The translations under genes were made by a program, and so were the position numbers. Shown one piece after another: positions 11,429-21,313 of a DNA stretch of 64,000 nucleotides. Source of the DNA: Torymus aiolomorphi (Eukaryota; Arthropoda; Insecta; Hymenoptera; Torymidae); contig CM070873.1 in the NCBI GenBank assembly GCA_036365515.1, positions 177,059,604-177,123,603 on the forward strand. The letters are read 5' to 3'. The number at the start of each line of letters is the position of its first letter. The stretch's first letter is position 1. The notes beneath the pieces are model-generated. The model worked only from the letters and a program-made list of their open reading frames with translations, searched no databases and was not told the DNA's origin.

Positions 11429-11636
11429 TTGATTAAAGTAAATAAATAATAAGAAATTAGATTAATGGTAGCGCTTATGTAAATCTATTAAATGTAATTT
11501 TGTTTAATTCTTTTGTAATAATAGTTTAATAAAAAAAAGAAGAGGGTAATTACCGTAGTAATAAGTAGATTGAGCCGTCTTGTAAGCAAGATTTTTTTCA
11601 TTTCTATTACTTTTGTTTTTATTTTCATAAAGGAAA
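11429..11636 (+). other. Spacer after env with pyrimidine tract
   Basis: AT-rich spacer that ends in a long T-rich tract and CATAAAG just before the next ORF, a possible splice acceptor. Confidence 0.4.
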
Positions 11637-12014
11637 ATGCCTCTAACTCCCTCCGAAAAACATAACATGTTTTCTAATCTAATGACTTTAAGAATGAAAC
11701 TTGCATGGGCAGCTCAAAGAAGTGATGAGGATTTTTATGAATTTTGCGGTAGAATGGAAAAAATGTTGCATGAATACAACAATTTAGGAAAAATATCACA
11801 GGTTGAGTTTAGGGAGGTATGCGATTCCTCGTTAGTTAGAGAAAAAATGGCTATCGAAACATTTTTACGCGGACTGCGTCCGGAGATTAAGCGTTATATA
11901 TGTAAACCGCACATTTACGTTTCTCTACATCAAGCGATGGGACACGCGAAACGCATTCATTCCAGTTTAGAAGACTTACGAAAAATTAAACATAGATATT
12001 CCATACATCTTTGA
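11637..12014 (+). CDS. Element A accessory ORF resembling a Gag capsid C-terminal domain
   Basis: An intact 125-codon ORF with its own ATG. The protein is helical and charged. The segment FLRGLRPEIKRYICKPH followed by SLHQAMGHAKRI resembles the C-terminal capsid part of retrotransposon Gag proteins, where a FxxGLxPEI stretch precedes short helices. It lacks zinc knuckles. It differs clearly from this element's own gag, so it may be a second, captured Gag-like domain. An accessory or restriction-like role would be speculation. A pyrimidine tract precedes it, so it may be made from a spliced message. Confidence 0.5.
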   Translation: MPLTPSEKHNMFSNLMTLRMKLAWAAQRSDEDFYEFCGRMEKMLHEYNNLGKISQVEFREVCDSSLVREKMAIETFLRGLRPEIKRYICKPHIYVSLHQAMGHAKRIHSSLEDLRKIKHRYSIHL

Positions 12015-12093
12015 TTAACATTATCATTTATCCGCTATTTTTTTATTTTTTCTTTCTTCTTTAGTTACTTTTAACCCATCACCTCTAAAAAGA

Positions 12094-12537
12094 ATGGAAG
12101 GAGCCAACTACAATGAGATACCACTAAGGAACCGCGAATTAGTATATTATGAACATGTGGGAGCAAGAATATGTCTCTATTGCTACAAGTTCAGAATTGG
12201 ACCTCCAGCTCCTCATCCGACTCCTGTTTTGTTTCAAAATGTAGAGATAGGGGAACTTCATAAACGAGAGAAAATTGGAAAGAAGGAGGAGAAGGAGCCG
12301 GAATACGTGCCGATGCGGCCATTTAATCAGACCATTCGATACAACCTTTCGCCACCGAGTTTTCCACCGGTTAAAGTTGAACCACCAGCTCCTCCTCCAA
12401 GTCCTGTTTTGTCTCGAAATGTAGAGATAAGGGAATTTATTATGCTAGACGCAGAATACGTAAATAATAAATTAGAAGAATATATAGTTCAACAAGAAAA
12501 TACAAACGGTAATCAATCAGGTTCCAATATCCTTTAG
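12094..12537 (+). CDS. Element A accessory Pro-rich ORF with internal duplication
   Basis: A 147-codon ORF starting at an ATG 30 bases after a strong pyrimidine tract and TTTAG (near 12064). It contains two copies of a motif close to PPAPxPxPVLxxNVEIxE, at about residues 43-60 and 95-112, plus a CLYCYKF Cys pair. The internal duplication is also visible in the DNA (near 12202-12260 and 12381-12440). I recognise no family. It may be an accessory protein or degraded coding sequence. Confidence 0.4.
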   Translation: MEGANYNEIPLRNRELVYYEHVGARICLYCYKFRIGPPAPHPTPVLFQNVEIGELHKREKIGKKEEKEPEYVPMRPFNQTIRYNLSPPSFPPVKVEPPAPPPSPVLSRNVEIREFIMLDAEYVNNKLEEYIVQQENTNGNQSGSNIL

Positions 12538-12776
12538 CAACAAAAGATAAAAAAAAGGGGTTTAGAACAAGGTAACTTTCTTGCATGATATAATCAAGCA
12601 TTTATTTCTGTAATTAAGCAAATCATAGAAACAGTAGGTATTAACGTAGTAAGTAAGCACAACCAAATGTCGTAATCTAGGTAAATAATTTCTAAAATAA
12701 ATAGTTGTAAAATATATATATTCCTAAAAAAACTTGCAGATAATGCAACATTGTATTGTGAACTTGAAATAAGATA

Positions 12777-12823
<47 letters not shown>

Positions 12824-13386
12824 TATAATACCGAACAAATTGTATTTAACCACTACGGGTAATGACAAATAATTTTTTATAACAACGACTAATTTTGTAT
12901 TTAATCACTATGTATAACAACGACTAATTTTGTATTAAACCACTCTGTGTAGCAACGAACAATTTGTGTTTTACCACAGGTGTAATGGTGAAATAATTTT
13001 GTGTTTAACCACTAGAAATTAACAGCGAATACTTGATAGTTATCTACAAATGAAGTAAGCAAATTAAAATCCAAGTAATCCATGGTCATTAGTAATTAAT
13101 AAGTAATCAAGACTAAGAAAATACGTATCAACTACGCACGCATATCTAAGTCACTACCTATTTTTGTTTTTTCTCCCACATTATCCTAGACACTCATTTT
13201 TACTACCACCTTCCTTTTACCTTCAGTGTCACGCCCTACCAGATAAAAAAAAAAGGGGAAAACCCACATCTTTTTGGACGTTCTTATCCCCGCTACGCCA
13301 CCAACCACATCTAGGAAAGATGCAGGTCGTTTTCAGTTTCCATTAAAGGACGAGGGGTCAGTAAAGAAAGAGACGTCAGAAGAGAA
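12538..13386 (+). other. Element A 3' region: A39 tract and degenerate tandem repeats
   Basis: No convincing gene. A run of about 39 A lies at 12780-12818. From 12826 to about 13016 there are four or five degenerate copies of a unit of roughly 36-50 bp containing AACAACGACTAATTTTGTATT and TTAACCACTA. Pyrimidine-rich tracts ending in AG (near 13189 and 13223) could be further splice acceptors. Confidence 0.55.
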
Positions 13387-13638
13387 GTGGCCACGGAGAA
13401 CTTCAACATGGAGCAAACCTCGCAGCAACAACAAGACATATTACAAACATTAGATGAACGTGTACGTCAAGCAATGATACGCTATGGTTATCAACTACGG
13501 AAGGGGCACGAGACTTTCTTCAGCGATGGACCCAGAATGCCAGGATTCCGCACACATCCTCGGGACCAATGGTACCAGTTAATGATACTCATGTGGAACA
13601 ACTCAGCCGGCATCAAGATCAATTACAAGGTGCGCTGA
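13387..13638 (+). CDS. Element A last small ORF before the 3' LTR, unassigned
   Basis: A frame of 83 codons just upstream of the polypurine tract. The first ATG in frame lies at 13408 (MEQTSQQQQDILQTLDER). The short protein has an amphipathic, possibly coiled-coil start. A second frame overlaps its end (13569-13952) but runs into the LTR. I do not recognise it and cannot exclude that it is non-coding. Confidence 0.25.
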   Translation: MATENFNMEQTSQQQQDILQTLDERVRQAMIRYGYQLRKGHETFFSDGPRMPGFRTHPRDQWYQLMILMWNNSAGIKINYKVR

Positions 13639-13767
13639 ACCCTGCGGAGTACCTAATGAACGACGTAGGCCACAACAGATGGACTCGCAAGCGGAAATCT
13701 TGCCAACACACTGGAGACGATCCCAATATTCAATGTGATAATTCAGCCCCCGGGTCTGAACTACCTC

Positions 13768-13778
13768 AAGGGGGGAGG
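13768..13778 (+). promoter_or_regulatory. Element A polypurine tract
   Basis: AAGGGGGGAGG lies directly against the 3' LTR start TGTCGCG, the position expected of the plus-strand primer. Confidence 0.9.
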
Positions 13779-14842
13779 TGTCGCGTCGTGCGACGTTGCC
13801 GATGTGGTTGCCGGTGTGCGCTGTTTTCCTTCCTCTCTTCATCTTTCCCAACGAACCTGCTGCATTGCCGCTTGCTTCATATTCTCCCACACGATAAAAA
13901 AAAGGGGGATACGCATAAACGCTCAAAAGATGCCGCCATCCAGAAAGAATAGTTACCAAAAAGATCCTCGAACGGAGGCACGAAGACGCGGTTTCCTTTA
14001 GTTTTCCTTTCATTCTCTCTTAAGTGTGTGCCACTCCCCTGCTGCAGTTTTATGCGTTTTTTATTACCAAAACGCACATCCACGCAAGCATCAGAGATTC
14101 GCCGCCAATTAGAGGAGTAAGCATTAGTACTCCAGCGCACAATACTGAATCCAGCTAGAGTCAGTTTTCTTGTCCTTTCCCTTCACTCCTACCCGATATG
14201 CGTAGCGTATTCTAAAATAATTTATGTATCCGAACTCGCCGAATATTCTCAAAGGGTGCGCCGCCGAAATCATCAAAGATCATCGAGAAAAGCGGGGCAG
14301 CAACACCTAGGCAAATCAAAAAGGCGACGGCAGGAAGATTTACAACTTTTTACCTTTAAAAGGGGACGAAGACTCCTGGTATGACTCACTCAGAAGCCAA
14401 CTCGCGTAGACTTCACATCAGCTCTCATCACTGTAATTTTTACTTAGTTTTGTACTGACAAGTTAATAAAGTTTAAGTTGTGTTTAAATCCATATTAAGT
14501 ATTCATTATTTCGAGATTATAAGAATCCTAAACTCTCCGTATCTCCGTTCTTCACACCAAAACTTCCACAGAGCGGCAACCGTCCACTATCATTATAAGC
14601 GTCACGGCGGGAGTACAGATTCACACAAGGGCTGTTGGAAATTCTAAGGTAAGTCAGTAAAATTCTACACACTGTCTCGAGGCGTACCGCGTGTCCGTGT
14701 CATTTTCCTACCTGCCGTCCCATCCTGGAGCAATGCACGTTGTGTCCGAATCGGGAAAAGTCACATTACGCGCTTTTAGCCATTAGACTAATGAAGTTTC
14801 ATTTTCTCTCTTCTTGTATTGTCACGTAACCCGGACGTAACA
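13779..14842 (+). repeat. Element A 3' LTR
   Basis: 1,064 bp, nearly identical to 861-1925. One base shorter in the A/G run near 13897, and with a single A-to-C difference near 14152. Followed by the GTAAG target duplicate at 14843-14847. Confidence 0.96.
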
Positions 14843-14847
14843 GTAAG

Positions 14848-15300
14848 CTAACGTAAACCTTTGATTTTATGTTTGTGTTTTTTCTTTTTTTCCAGCATTG
14901 AAAGTAATACATTTATATTATTTTTGTAACAATATTTTAAATTAGCAATGTCAGTTTTGCGATTTATGTTATTCGCAGTGGCATAAATATTTAGCATTTC
15001 TGAAAATTCTCGTTTGAATTTATTTTTCTCAACATCAAGAATCGAAACATTTTCAAAGTCGAAATTATGTTTTGTGTATTTGCAGTGCATGTATAAGGCA
15101 GATCTTTCGTCCGCATTTTTTATGCAATATTTATGTTCATAGCATCTTTTCTTTAGCGCTCTACCACTTTGTCCAACATACGCAGCATGACAATCATTAC
15201 ATTTTATTTTGTAAACAATACCGGTAACATCTGATTTTTTGATTGGATCTTTTCCTAATTTAACGAAACTTAGCTTGTTAGACATATTGTTTACATGCAT
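14848..15300 (-). CDS. Penelope-like copy 1: GIY-YIG endonuclease domain
   Basis: The C-terminal 150 codons of a Penelope-like protein. GIVYKIKC begins the GIY-YIG nuclease core, followed by CNDCHAAYVGQSGR and KKRCYEHK, the Cys/His cluster typical of the Penelope endonuclease. It nicks the target DNA for reverse transcription. It ends close to the element A insertion, so the 3' untranslated tail is now at 519-860. Near-identical to residues 130-279 of the plus-strand copy at 16426-17265. Confidence 0.9.
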   Translation of the reverse strand: MHVNNMSNKLSFVKLGKDPIKKSDVTGIVYKIKCNDCHAAYVGQSGRALKKRCYEHKYCIKNADERSALYMHCKYTKHNFDFENVSILDVEKNKFKREFSEMLNIYATANNINRKTDIANLKYCYKNNINVLLSMLEKKKKHKHKIKGLR

Positions 15301-15415
15301 GATACCATATTCTTTGCAAATCTTATTGATAGACTGTGATAAATTATTAACATAAGGAAGTATAATTAAAGGATTTTTTGTATAAGCTTTTGTAATATTA
15401 TTACAGTTGTTACTA

Positions 15416-16396
15416 TTAAAAATGTGACAAAGTCTTTTTTAATATTTTTTCAATAAACTGCAACGGAAATTTATTATTTAGAAGAAATTTCTTGACCAAA
15501 GTTAAATTATTGTTATGAAAAGAACGATGGGATAATTTTATTGCTTTGTCAACTAGGGAAAAGACTAGAGCTCTTTTTTGTGAAATAGGATGGTGTGAAT
15601 CAAAGCTTATATACCTACCAGAAAAGGTAGGTTTTCTATACCAATTTGTTAATGGAGAACTATTATCAACTCTAATTATTTGCATGTCTAAAAAACTAAG
15701 TTTCTTGTCTATTTCTTTCTCAATAGTAAATTTTAAATACTCGTTGTACTGATTAAAAGTATTCAGAATATTGTCAATTTCAGTTTCTTTAACAATTAAT
15801 AAACAGTCGTCTACATACCTACAGTAAAATAGTATGGAGTCGCGTAACTTTTCAAGACAACTTTCTTCAGCTTCCTCAAGGACAATTTCAGCAAATCGAG
15901 GACTACAGCTGCCTCCCATAGGAGAACCAATAAGCTGTTTGTAATATTTTTCATTGAATTTGAAAAAAGTTGAATTTAATAATAACTCTATACCATTTAA
16001 AAACTCAATCAAAGAAAGACTGATCTTATCTTTAAAATATTTCCATTTCTTTCTTATTCCATTTAAAATAAGAGTGAAATCTAAATTTGTGTATAGAGAC
16101 ACAACATCTAATGAAATTAATATGTATCCTAGAGGAATTGTTGTAGTACCTAATTTTTCCTTAACTTCCATACTATTTTTTACAGAATATTTTGGTTTAG
16201 GTATGTATTTTTTAAAAAAAAGGCTAAGACATTTATCGAAGGCATAAAACGGACTGTTAATTGAAGAAACGATAATTCTTATAGGATAATTTGATTTATG
16301 GATTTTCACTAACCCATAAGCACGTGATAGTAAAGTATTGTCTAGTTTTAAATTTGATAAACGGGAAAATTCTGCTGTGTCAAAAGCACCTTTCAT
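15416..16396 (-). pseudogene. Penelope-like copy 1: reverse transcriptase, 5'-truncated and frameshifted
   Basis: Reverse transcriptase of the Penelope type: SLDVVSLYTNL (motif A), GSPMGGSCSPRFAEIV (motif B) and FYCRYVDDCLLI (motif C, YVDD). The element starts within the gene near 16412, so the N-terminal part is missing. Near 15430-15450 this copy has two T6 runs (A6 on its coding strand) where the plus-strand copy has A7, and its frame stops there, separating RT from the endonuclease. Confidence 0.88.
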
Positions 16397-16412
16397 TTTC
16401 CATGAAGTGAAA

Positions 16413-17610
16413 AAGTTTTTTAGACATGCAAATAATTAGAGTTGATAATAGTTCTCCATTAACAAATTGGTATAGAAAACCTACCTTTTCTGGTAGGTAT
16501 ATAAGCTTTGATTCACACCATCCTATTTCACAAAAAAGAGCTCTAGTCTTTTCCCTAGTTGACAAAGCAATAAAATTATCCCATCGTTCTTTTCATAACA
16601 ATAATTTAACTTTGGTCAAGAAATTTCTTCTAAATAATAAATTTCCGTTGCAGTTTATTGAAAAAAATATTAAAAAAAGACTTTGTCACATTTTTAATAG
16701 TAACAACTGTAATAATATTACAAAAGCTTATACAAAAAATCCTTTAATTATACTTCCTTATGTTAATAATTTATCACAGTCTATCAATAAGATTTGCAAA
16801 GAATATGGTATCATGCATGTAAACAATATGTCTAACAAGCTAAGTTTCGTTAAATTAGGAAAAGATCCGATCAAAAAATCAGATGTTACCGGTATTGTTT
16901 ACAAAATAAAATGTAATGATTGTCATGCTGCGTATGTTGGACAAAGTGGTAGAGCGCTAAAGAAAAGATGCTATGAACATAAATATTGCATAAAAAATGC
17001 GGACGAAAGATCTGCCTTATACATGCACTGCAAATACACAAAACATAATTTCGACTTTGAAAATGTTTCGATTCTTGATGTTGAGAAAAATAAATTCAAA
17101 CGAGAATTTTCAGAAATGCTAAATATTTATGCCACTGCGAATAACATAAATCGCAAAACTGACATTGCTAATTTAAAATATTGTTACAAAAATAATATAA
17201 ATGTATTACTTTCAATGCTGGAAAAAAAGAAAAAACACAAACATAAAATCAAAGGTTTACGTTAGGTTACAAATACACTAACAGCTCCCCACTACTCGAG
17301 GGCACAATATAAATACGAGCTATCGCTCGGTTTGGACTTTAAATTTCCGAGAACTGACGGTAGACGAGTCTCTGTGAGACATTATTACGTACTTTTTAAC
17401 GATGGTTTTATAAACCTATTAATTTATTGATAGAGGTGAGCAGTGTAAATCGTTATTCATTTAAAAGTGTAAAAAAATTTTCTTGTAAATTAAAACTTGT
17501 AAATTTCTATGTAGCCTTGAAAAGGGACATAATACATGTCCGAAACGTTGGGTTAAGTTAAATAAAGATTTGGTTCGTTGGGTCAAGAAGAAGGAGTTTA
17601 TTTATTCAAC
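16413..17610 (+). mobile_element. Penelope-like element copy 2, truncated, head to head with copy 1
   Basis: Begins within the RT gene (near GTTTTTTAGACATGC) and runs to the 3' end near 17610, ending GTTTATTTATTCAACA. Its sequence mirrors copy 1 (14848-15700 and 519-860), giving a large palindrome with arms near 1.2 kb if element A is removed. Inverted, truncated copies in contact are characteristic of Penelope-like insertion. Confidence 0.88.
16426..17265 (+). CDS. Penelope-like copy 2: RT C-terminal part plus GIY-YIG endonuclease
   Basis: A 279-codon intact frame encoding the RT thumb region and then a GIY-YIG endonuclease (GIVYKIKC ... YVGQSGRALKKRCYEHK). It lacks the RT catalytic motifs because of 5' truncation, so it cannot support its own movement. 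The ATG at 16426 is internal to the original protein. The frame stays open through two A7 runs that are A6 in copy 1. Confidence 0.88.
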   Translation: MQIIRVDNSSPLTNWYRKPTFSGRYISFDSHHPISQKRALVFSLVDKAIKLSHRSFHNNNLTLVKKFLLNNKFPLQFIEKNIKKRLCHIFNSNNCNNITKAYTKNPLIILPYVNNLSQSINKICKEYGIMHVNNMSNKLSFVKLGKDPIKKSDVTGIVYKIKCNDCHAAYVGQSGRALKKRCYEHKYCIKNADERSALYMHCKYTKHNFDFENVSILDVEKNKFKREFSEMLNIYATANNINRKTDIANLKYCYKNNINVLLSMLEKKKKHKHKIKGLR

Positions 17611-17712
17611 AATCACCAATACGAACAATCCTCTAATCTTTCATAAAGAATTTGTACAGTAGTGGTGACACAAATATAAACATTGTTATAAACAACCAAT
17701 AAACAAGCGCGT

Positions 17713-18215
17713 GACTAAAGAAATAATGACCCTAAGGTTATTGACTAATACCACGACGCCTGCGGCGCCCGCTTTTACGGAAAAATATCACGGAATTTCC
17801 GAAATCGATGTATTAACACACTATTGTGGAAACCGCTGAAAAATCCTCAAAATGCCTCTCGAGTGCTTTGGACTTTTGAGGAGACTCCTCAAAATGCCTA
17901 CAAAATCCTCAAAATTCGGTATATATGACTTATATAATCCTCAAAATGCGTCCCAGATGTGAATATATATATATATATATATATAGGTATATGTGTTGGT
18001 ACTTTTGGGGTATATATACACCATAGATTGCTACTTTTGGGGACTTTTGTCCTTTTTGGGGACCGGCTCCAAAAATACGATGCAACTATCGCTACTTTTG
18101 AGGTCCATAAGGCTTCGTCTACAATACATTTTTGTTCCGGAATTTCGGTACTAAAAGCGGGCGCCGCAGGCCCCCTGCAAATCACGGTACCCTTAGGGTC
18201 ATTATTTCTTTAGTC
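17713..18215. mobile_element. Fold-back or MITE-like palindromic element
   Basis: The left end GACTAAAGAAATAATGACCC and the right end GGTCATTATTTCTTTAGTC are inverted repeats. A second GC-rich pair follows inside: CCTGCGGCGCCCGCTTTTA (about 17758-17776) against TAAAAGCGGGCGCCGCAGG (about 18152-18170). Between them the left arm repeats CCTCAAAATGCC-like words and the right arm ACTTTTGGGG-like words, with a (TA)n run near 17965-17985. No coding potential. The target duplication is not clear. Confidence 0.7.
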
Positions 18216-18284
18216 AAGTGTATTTGTTCCTGTATTCCAATGTAAACTCTCAGAGTAAGAAACTCTAGGACCCCAATAGTACCG

Positions 18285-18342
<58 letters not shown>

Positions 18343-19128
18343 CATTTTATAATTAAATTTTATTAATTATATTTAATTTCAATGTAGATATATGATCATC
18401 CAGATACGATTTTTTAAGGTTATTTGAAACTCTAATTACAATATATTAATCAAGATGAAAACGTTTATTTGGAAAAAGATGGTTGTCAATTGCGTCGTAC
18501 ACGTAAACTCTATATTCAGAAAATTTGAGTTATTCTATTAGCATTTTTGTTAGTCATATTCGTTTGAAAAGTAAATCAACTGAAGATTCCTACTTACCGG
18601 CAGTAAGGTTTTTATTTAATTAAATAAATTCTCATTATTTTTATGGAAAAACACGTTTGACAATCTCTTCATATATGTAAATACTATACTTGTTATTTTC
18701 ATGAGATTTATAAATTCATGACAGATCTTCATGTAGGGTAAGACACTATATTAGTGTTCCTGAATCTAATGATGTGCTCCCCATTGAAATAAATGTAAAG
18801 CATATAAATATGTTCATACACACCTATAGGGGGTATTACCATATACTGTTATTGTTATCCTTTTCAATTTAAACTAGACTGCCCTGTATTTCTCTTTCTC
18901 TTATTATGTAGACCTCTTCTATCAATATACTCGTATCATTCGGTATACCCATCTTTTTCATTATTTTGTTGCTTTCTCAAAAAAAAGGCTTTGTAACTGT
19001 GAAAACAATTTTTGAAACAAAAAATGTTCAAAAACATGTTTTAATACTTTTGTTACTAAAATCCGTTGTTTTTATGATAAAAATATTACAAATCTTCATC
19101 TAGGATGAAGCACAATTTTCGTGTCGTA

Positions 19129-19161
<33 letters not shown>

Positions 19162-20416
19162 ATACATGCGATAACTTTTGAACCGATCTACCTATTTACA
19201 TCGGACAAAGCTTATTCTCGTGGTTTTGGAGGAGAATAGAGAGATCATAACCTAATTTTTTATTTTATCAATTTTTTTTTTATAACCAAAAAACGATTTT
19301 GAATTTTTCTTTTTTTTTATCCGGCACAACATTGTTTGAAATGTCATATGTCAAAAATTCTCTATCTATCACGGTTCTTTCGTTATTAATAAATAAAAAC
19401 GTGTTTTTTCTTTTAAATTTTCCAAAAGTAAATGGTAAATTATTTTGACAAAAATCATGATAATGGATAATATAAATAGCTATAATCTACGAAAATTTTA
19501 ATCTATTCTTTTGTTTACTTTTTGAGAAAAAAATAAAAAAATTAAAAAAACATTTTTCTGTGACGACATTTTACGGGAATAAAATTGTCTTAATCGCTTC
19601 GAAATTGCTTCTATAGGTAGATTTTTGATAACTTTCTATCTCTTTCTTTGTGATTAATTATTGGTCGATAAATTTCAAAGATATTTGATGTTAAAATTTT
19701 GTTATCTTCTTTTTCAAATCGTAATTTCTTGAGAATGGTTCTATGAATCAGATCCAGATTTATAGACAATTTCGCATGTCATATAGATATATTATGTATG
19801 TGAATGTTTATCAAACTTGTACGAATACTTTTCGATATATTTAGTATTCAAAATTTTTCTTTTTCATATTTTTTTTGTTATATGATAATTCGAGAAATAA
19901 TTGCTTTAATTTTTTTAATTTTGGTGGAAATGCTGAGTCTGTACGTTATTTTTTACGTGTTCTATGGAACGGCTTTATATATACTAGAAAATGTAAATGA
20001 CGCGTGTATCTTGTTTACTCGCTTTTGTTTTTTATTGAGGTTAATTTACAGTGCGCTTCATCTAACATTAAATTTTCTACACATGTTGGCCAATCGAATT
20101 CCGCGAAATACGTTTAACAATACTTTTGTTTGCAATTTGATATTAATAAATTCAAATTTTTACAGATTAAAACTATTTATATTCTGCATTATTATGACTT
20201 TTCTCAAATTTTTTTTAATATTTTAAATTTAATACAAGGAATCGATAAATTAGTTTAAGGAATCTAATTGCCCATGGATTGGCATCTGTTGTGTCTTATA
20301 TAACAATTTCCTTATAAAAATATCATTTATATCTTGGATTTTAAATACAATTTTTTTCGAGCAATGAGTATCCAATCGTAATAAAATAAATATTTAATTA
20401 TCAAAATTATTTTCAG
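18216..20416. other. AT-rich spacer with microsatellites
   Basis: Contains (TA)n at about 18287-18336 and (GT)n at about 19130-19161. An AT-rich open frame at 19804-20226 encodes only hydrophobic low-complexity sequence and has no support as a gene. Upstream exons of the RPA-like gene may lie here, but I could not identify them. Confidence 0.6.
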
Positions 20417-21313
20417 AAAAATGGAAAATTTATCTAAAATACAATCATTAAATCAATACAATCAAAAATCGTGAGTTATTATATTTTAATTTTCTAAAAA
20501 AACATATAAACTTTCAATGAAATAAGTAATTGTCATTTACTTTACAGTAAATTAATTTTAGCCAAAGTTATATTCAAATCTAATAAAAAGGAATTCAATA
20601 ATGGATGTTTGTTTTTTATTAATTTGTTGGATGATACCGGAATTATAAAATGTATAGGATACAATCGAGATTGTAATCGATTTTACAACGTCATAAAAGT
20701 AAGTTCTTATTATTTCAAATAATGTGTCTAATATATTATAAAATGAATGTGATTTCAAGAAAATTATAAATTCCTACATCTCTTTTTTAATTCGTCGGAT
20801 TAGTAAAAGATGTTACCATCTCATAATATGTTTATGAACTGTACCAATTCTGAAGCTTTTACATTTCTCCATTTTCTTTACTTTTGTCATAATTTTCATT
20901 TTATATTTAAAATTAGCAAAATTAATTAAAACAAAAAAATGATTATTGATTTGATACGTTTTATAATAGTCTTCCTAATTGATACCGTTTTCAACTATAT
21001 TATAACATTGTATATTCTCTTGCTAAATCCACAAATTACTACAATTTATTTCAATAATAAATTAGATTATACTAATGAATAAAATTTAACGAAAAATATT
21101 ATTCATAACCTCAAAACACTAACGCGCGAATCGCGTTGCAATTTTGCTATTTAGTAGTAAGTTAAATACTGAGAAATATTAAAATATTGGTATTTATGTA
21201 ATCATATTATATTCAAATATAATATTTTTTTTTTATAGGTAAACGAAGTTTATTATTTTAACAAATTTACAGTTGGTTTTTCAAATGAAAAGTACAATAC
21301 AGTTAATAAGAGT
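20417..21313 (+). pseudogene. RPA1-like gene fragment: three exons, cut by element B
   Basis: Three exon-like blocks with good splice sites and matching phases. Block 1, about 20417-20470, contains MENLSKIQSLNQYNQ, then GTGAGT. Block 2, 20548-20698, lies between TTTACAG and GTAAGT and codes LILAKVIFKSNKKEF ... FFINLLDDTGIIKCIGYN. Block 3, 21239 onward, codes VNEVYYFNKFTVGF ... and is cut at 21313 by the LTR of element B. This pattern fits the start of the first single-strand-DNA-binding OB fold of the replication protein A large subunit, which binds ssDNA in replication and repair. No continuation was found to the right of element B. It could be a decayed paralogue or an interrupted functional one; the recognition is by eye. 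Confidence 0.6.

Larger units (their letters stand above)
861..14842 (+). mobile_element. Element A: Ty3/Gypsy LTR retrotransposon with env and 3' accessory region
   Basis: A complete 13,982-bp provirus-like element: 5' LTR, primer-binding region, gag, pol (protease, linker, reverse transcriptase, RNase H, integrase), env-like gene, accessory ORFs, polypurine tract and 3' LTR. It is flanked by GTAAG at 856-860 and 14843-14847, and the plus-strand Penelope copy shows the uninterrupted equivalent of the target. The LTRs are nearly identical where I compared them (two substitutions and one single-base length change seen in the first third), so insertion is recent. Reading frames in pol and env are broken by about eight -1 shifts, most of them at homopolymers. 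The pol domain order and motifs place it in Ty3/Gypsy, not BEL/Pao. Confidence 0.95.

Noticed and set aside
19804..20226. 140-codon hydrophobic ORF
   Set aside because: Composition follows the surrounding AT-rich DNA; no promoter, splice or family support.
20417..21313. Helitron origin for the RPA-like exons
   Set aside because: Helitrons can carry RPA-like genes, but no Rep/helicase or Helitron ends are visible; kept only as a remote alternative.
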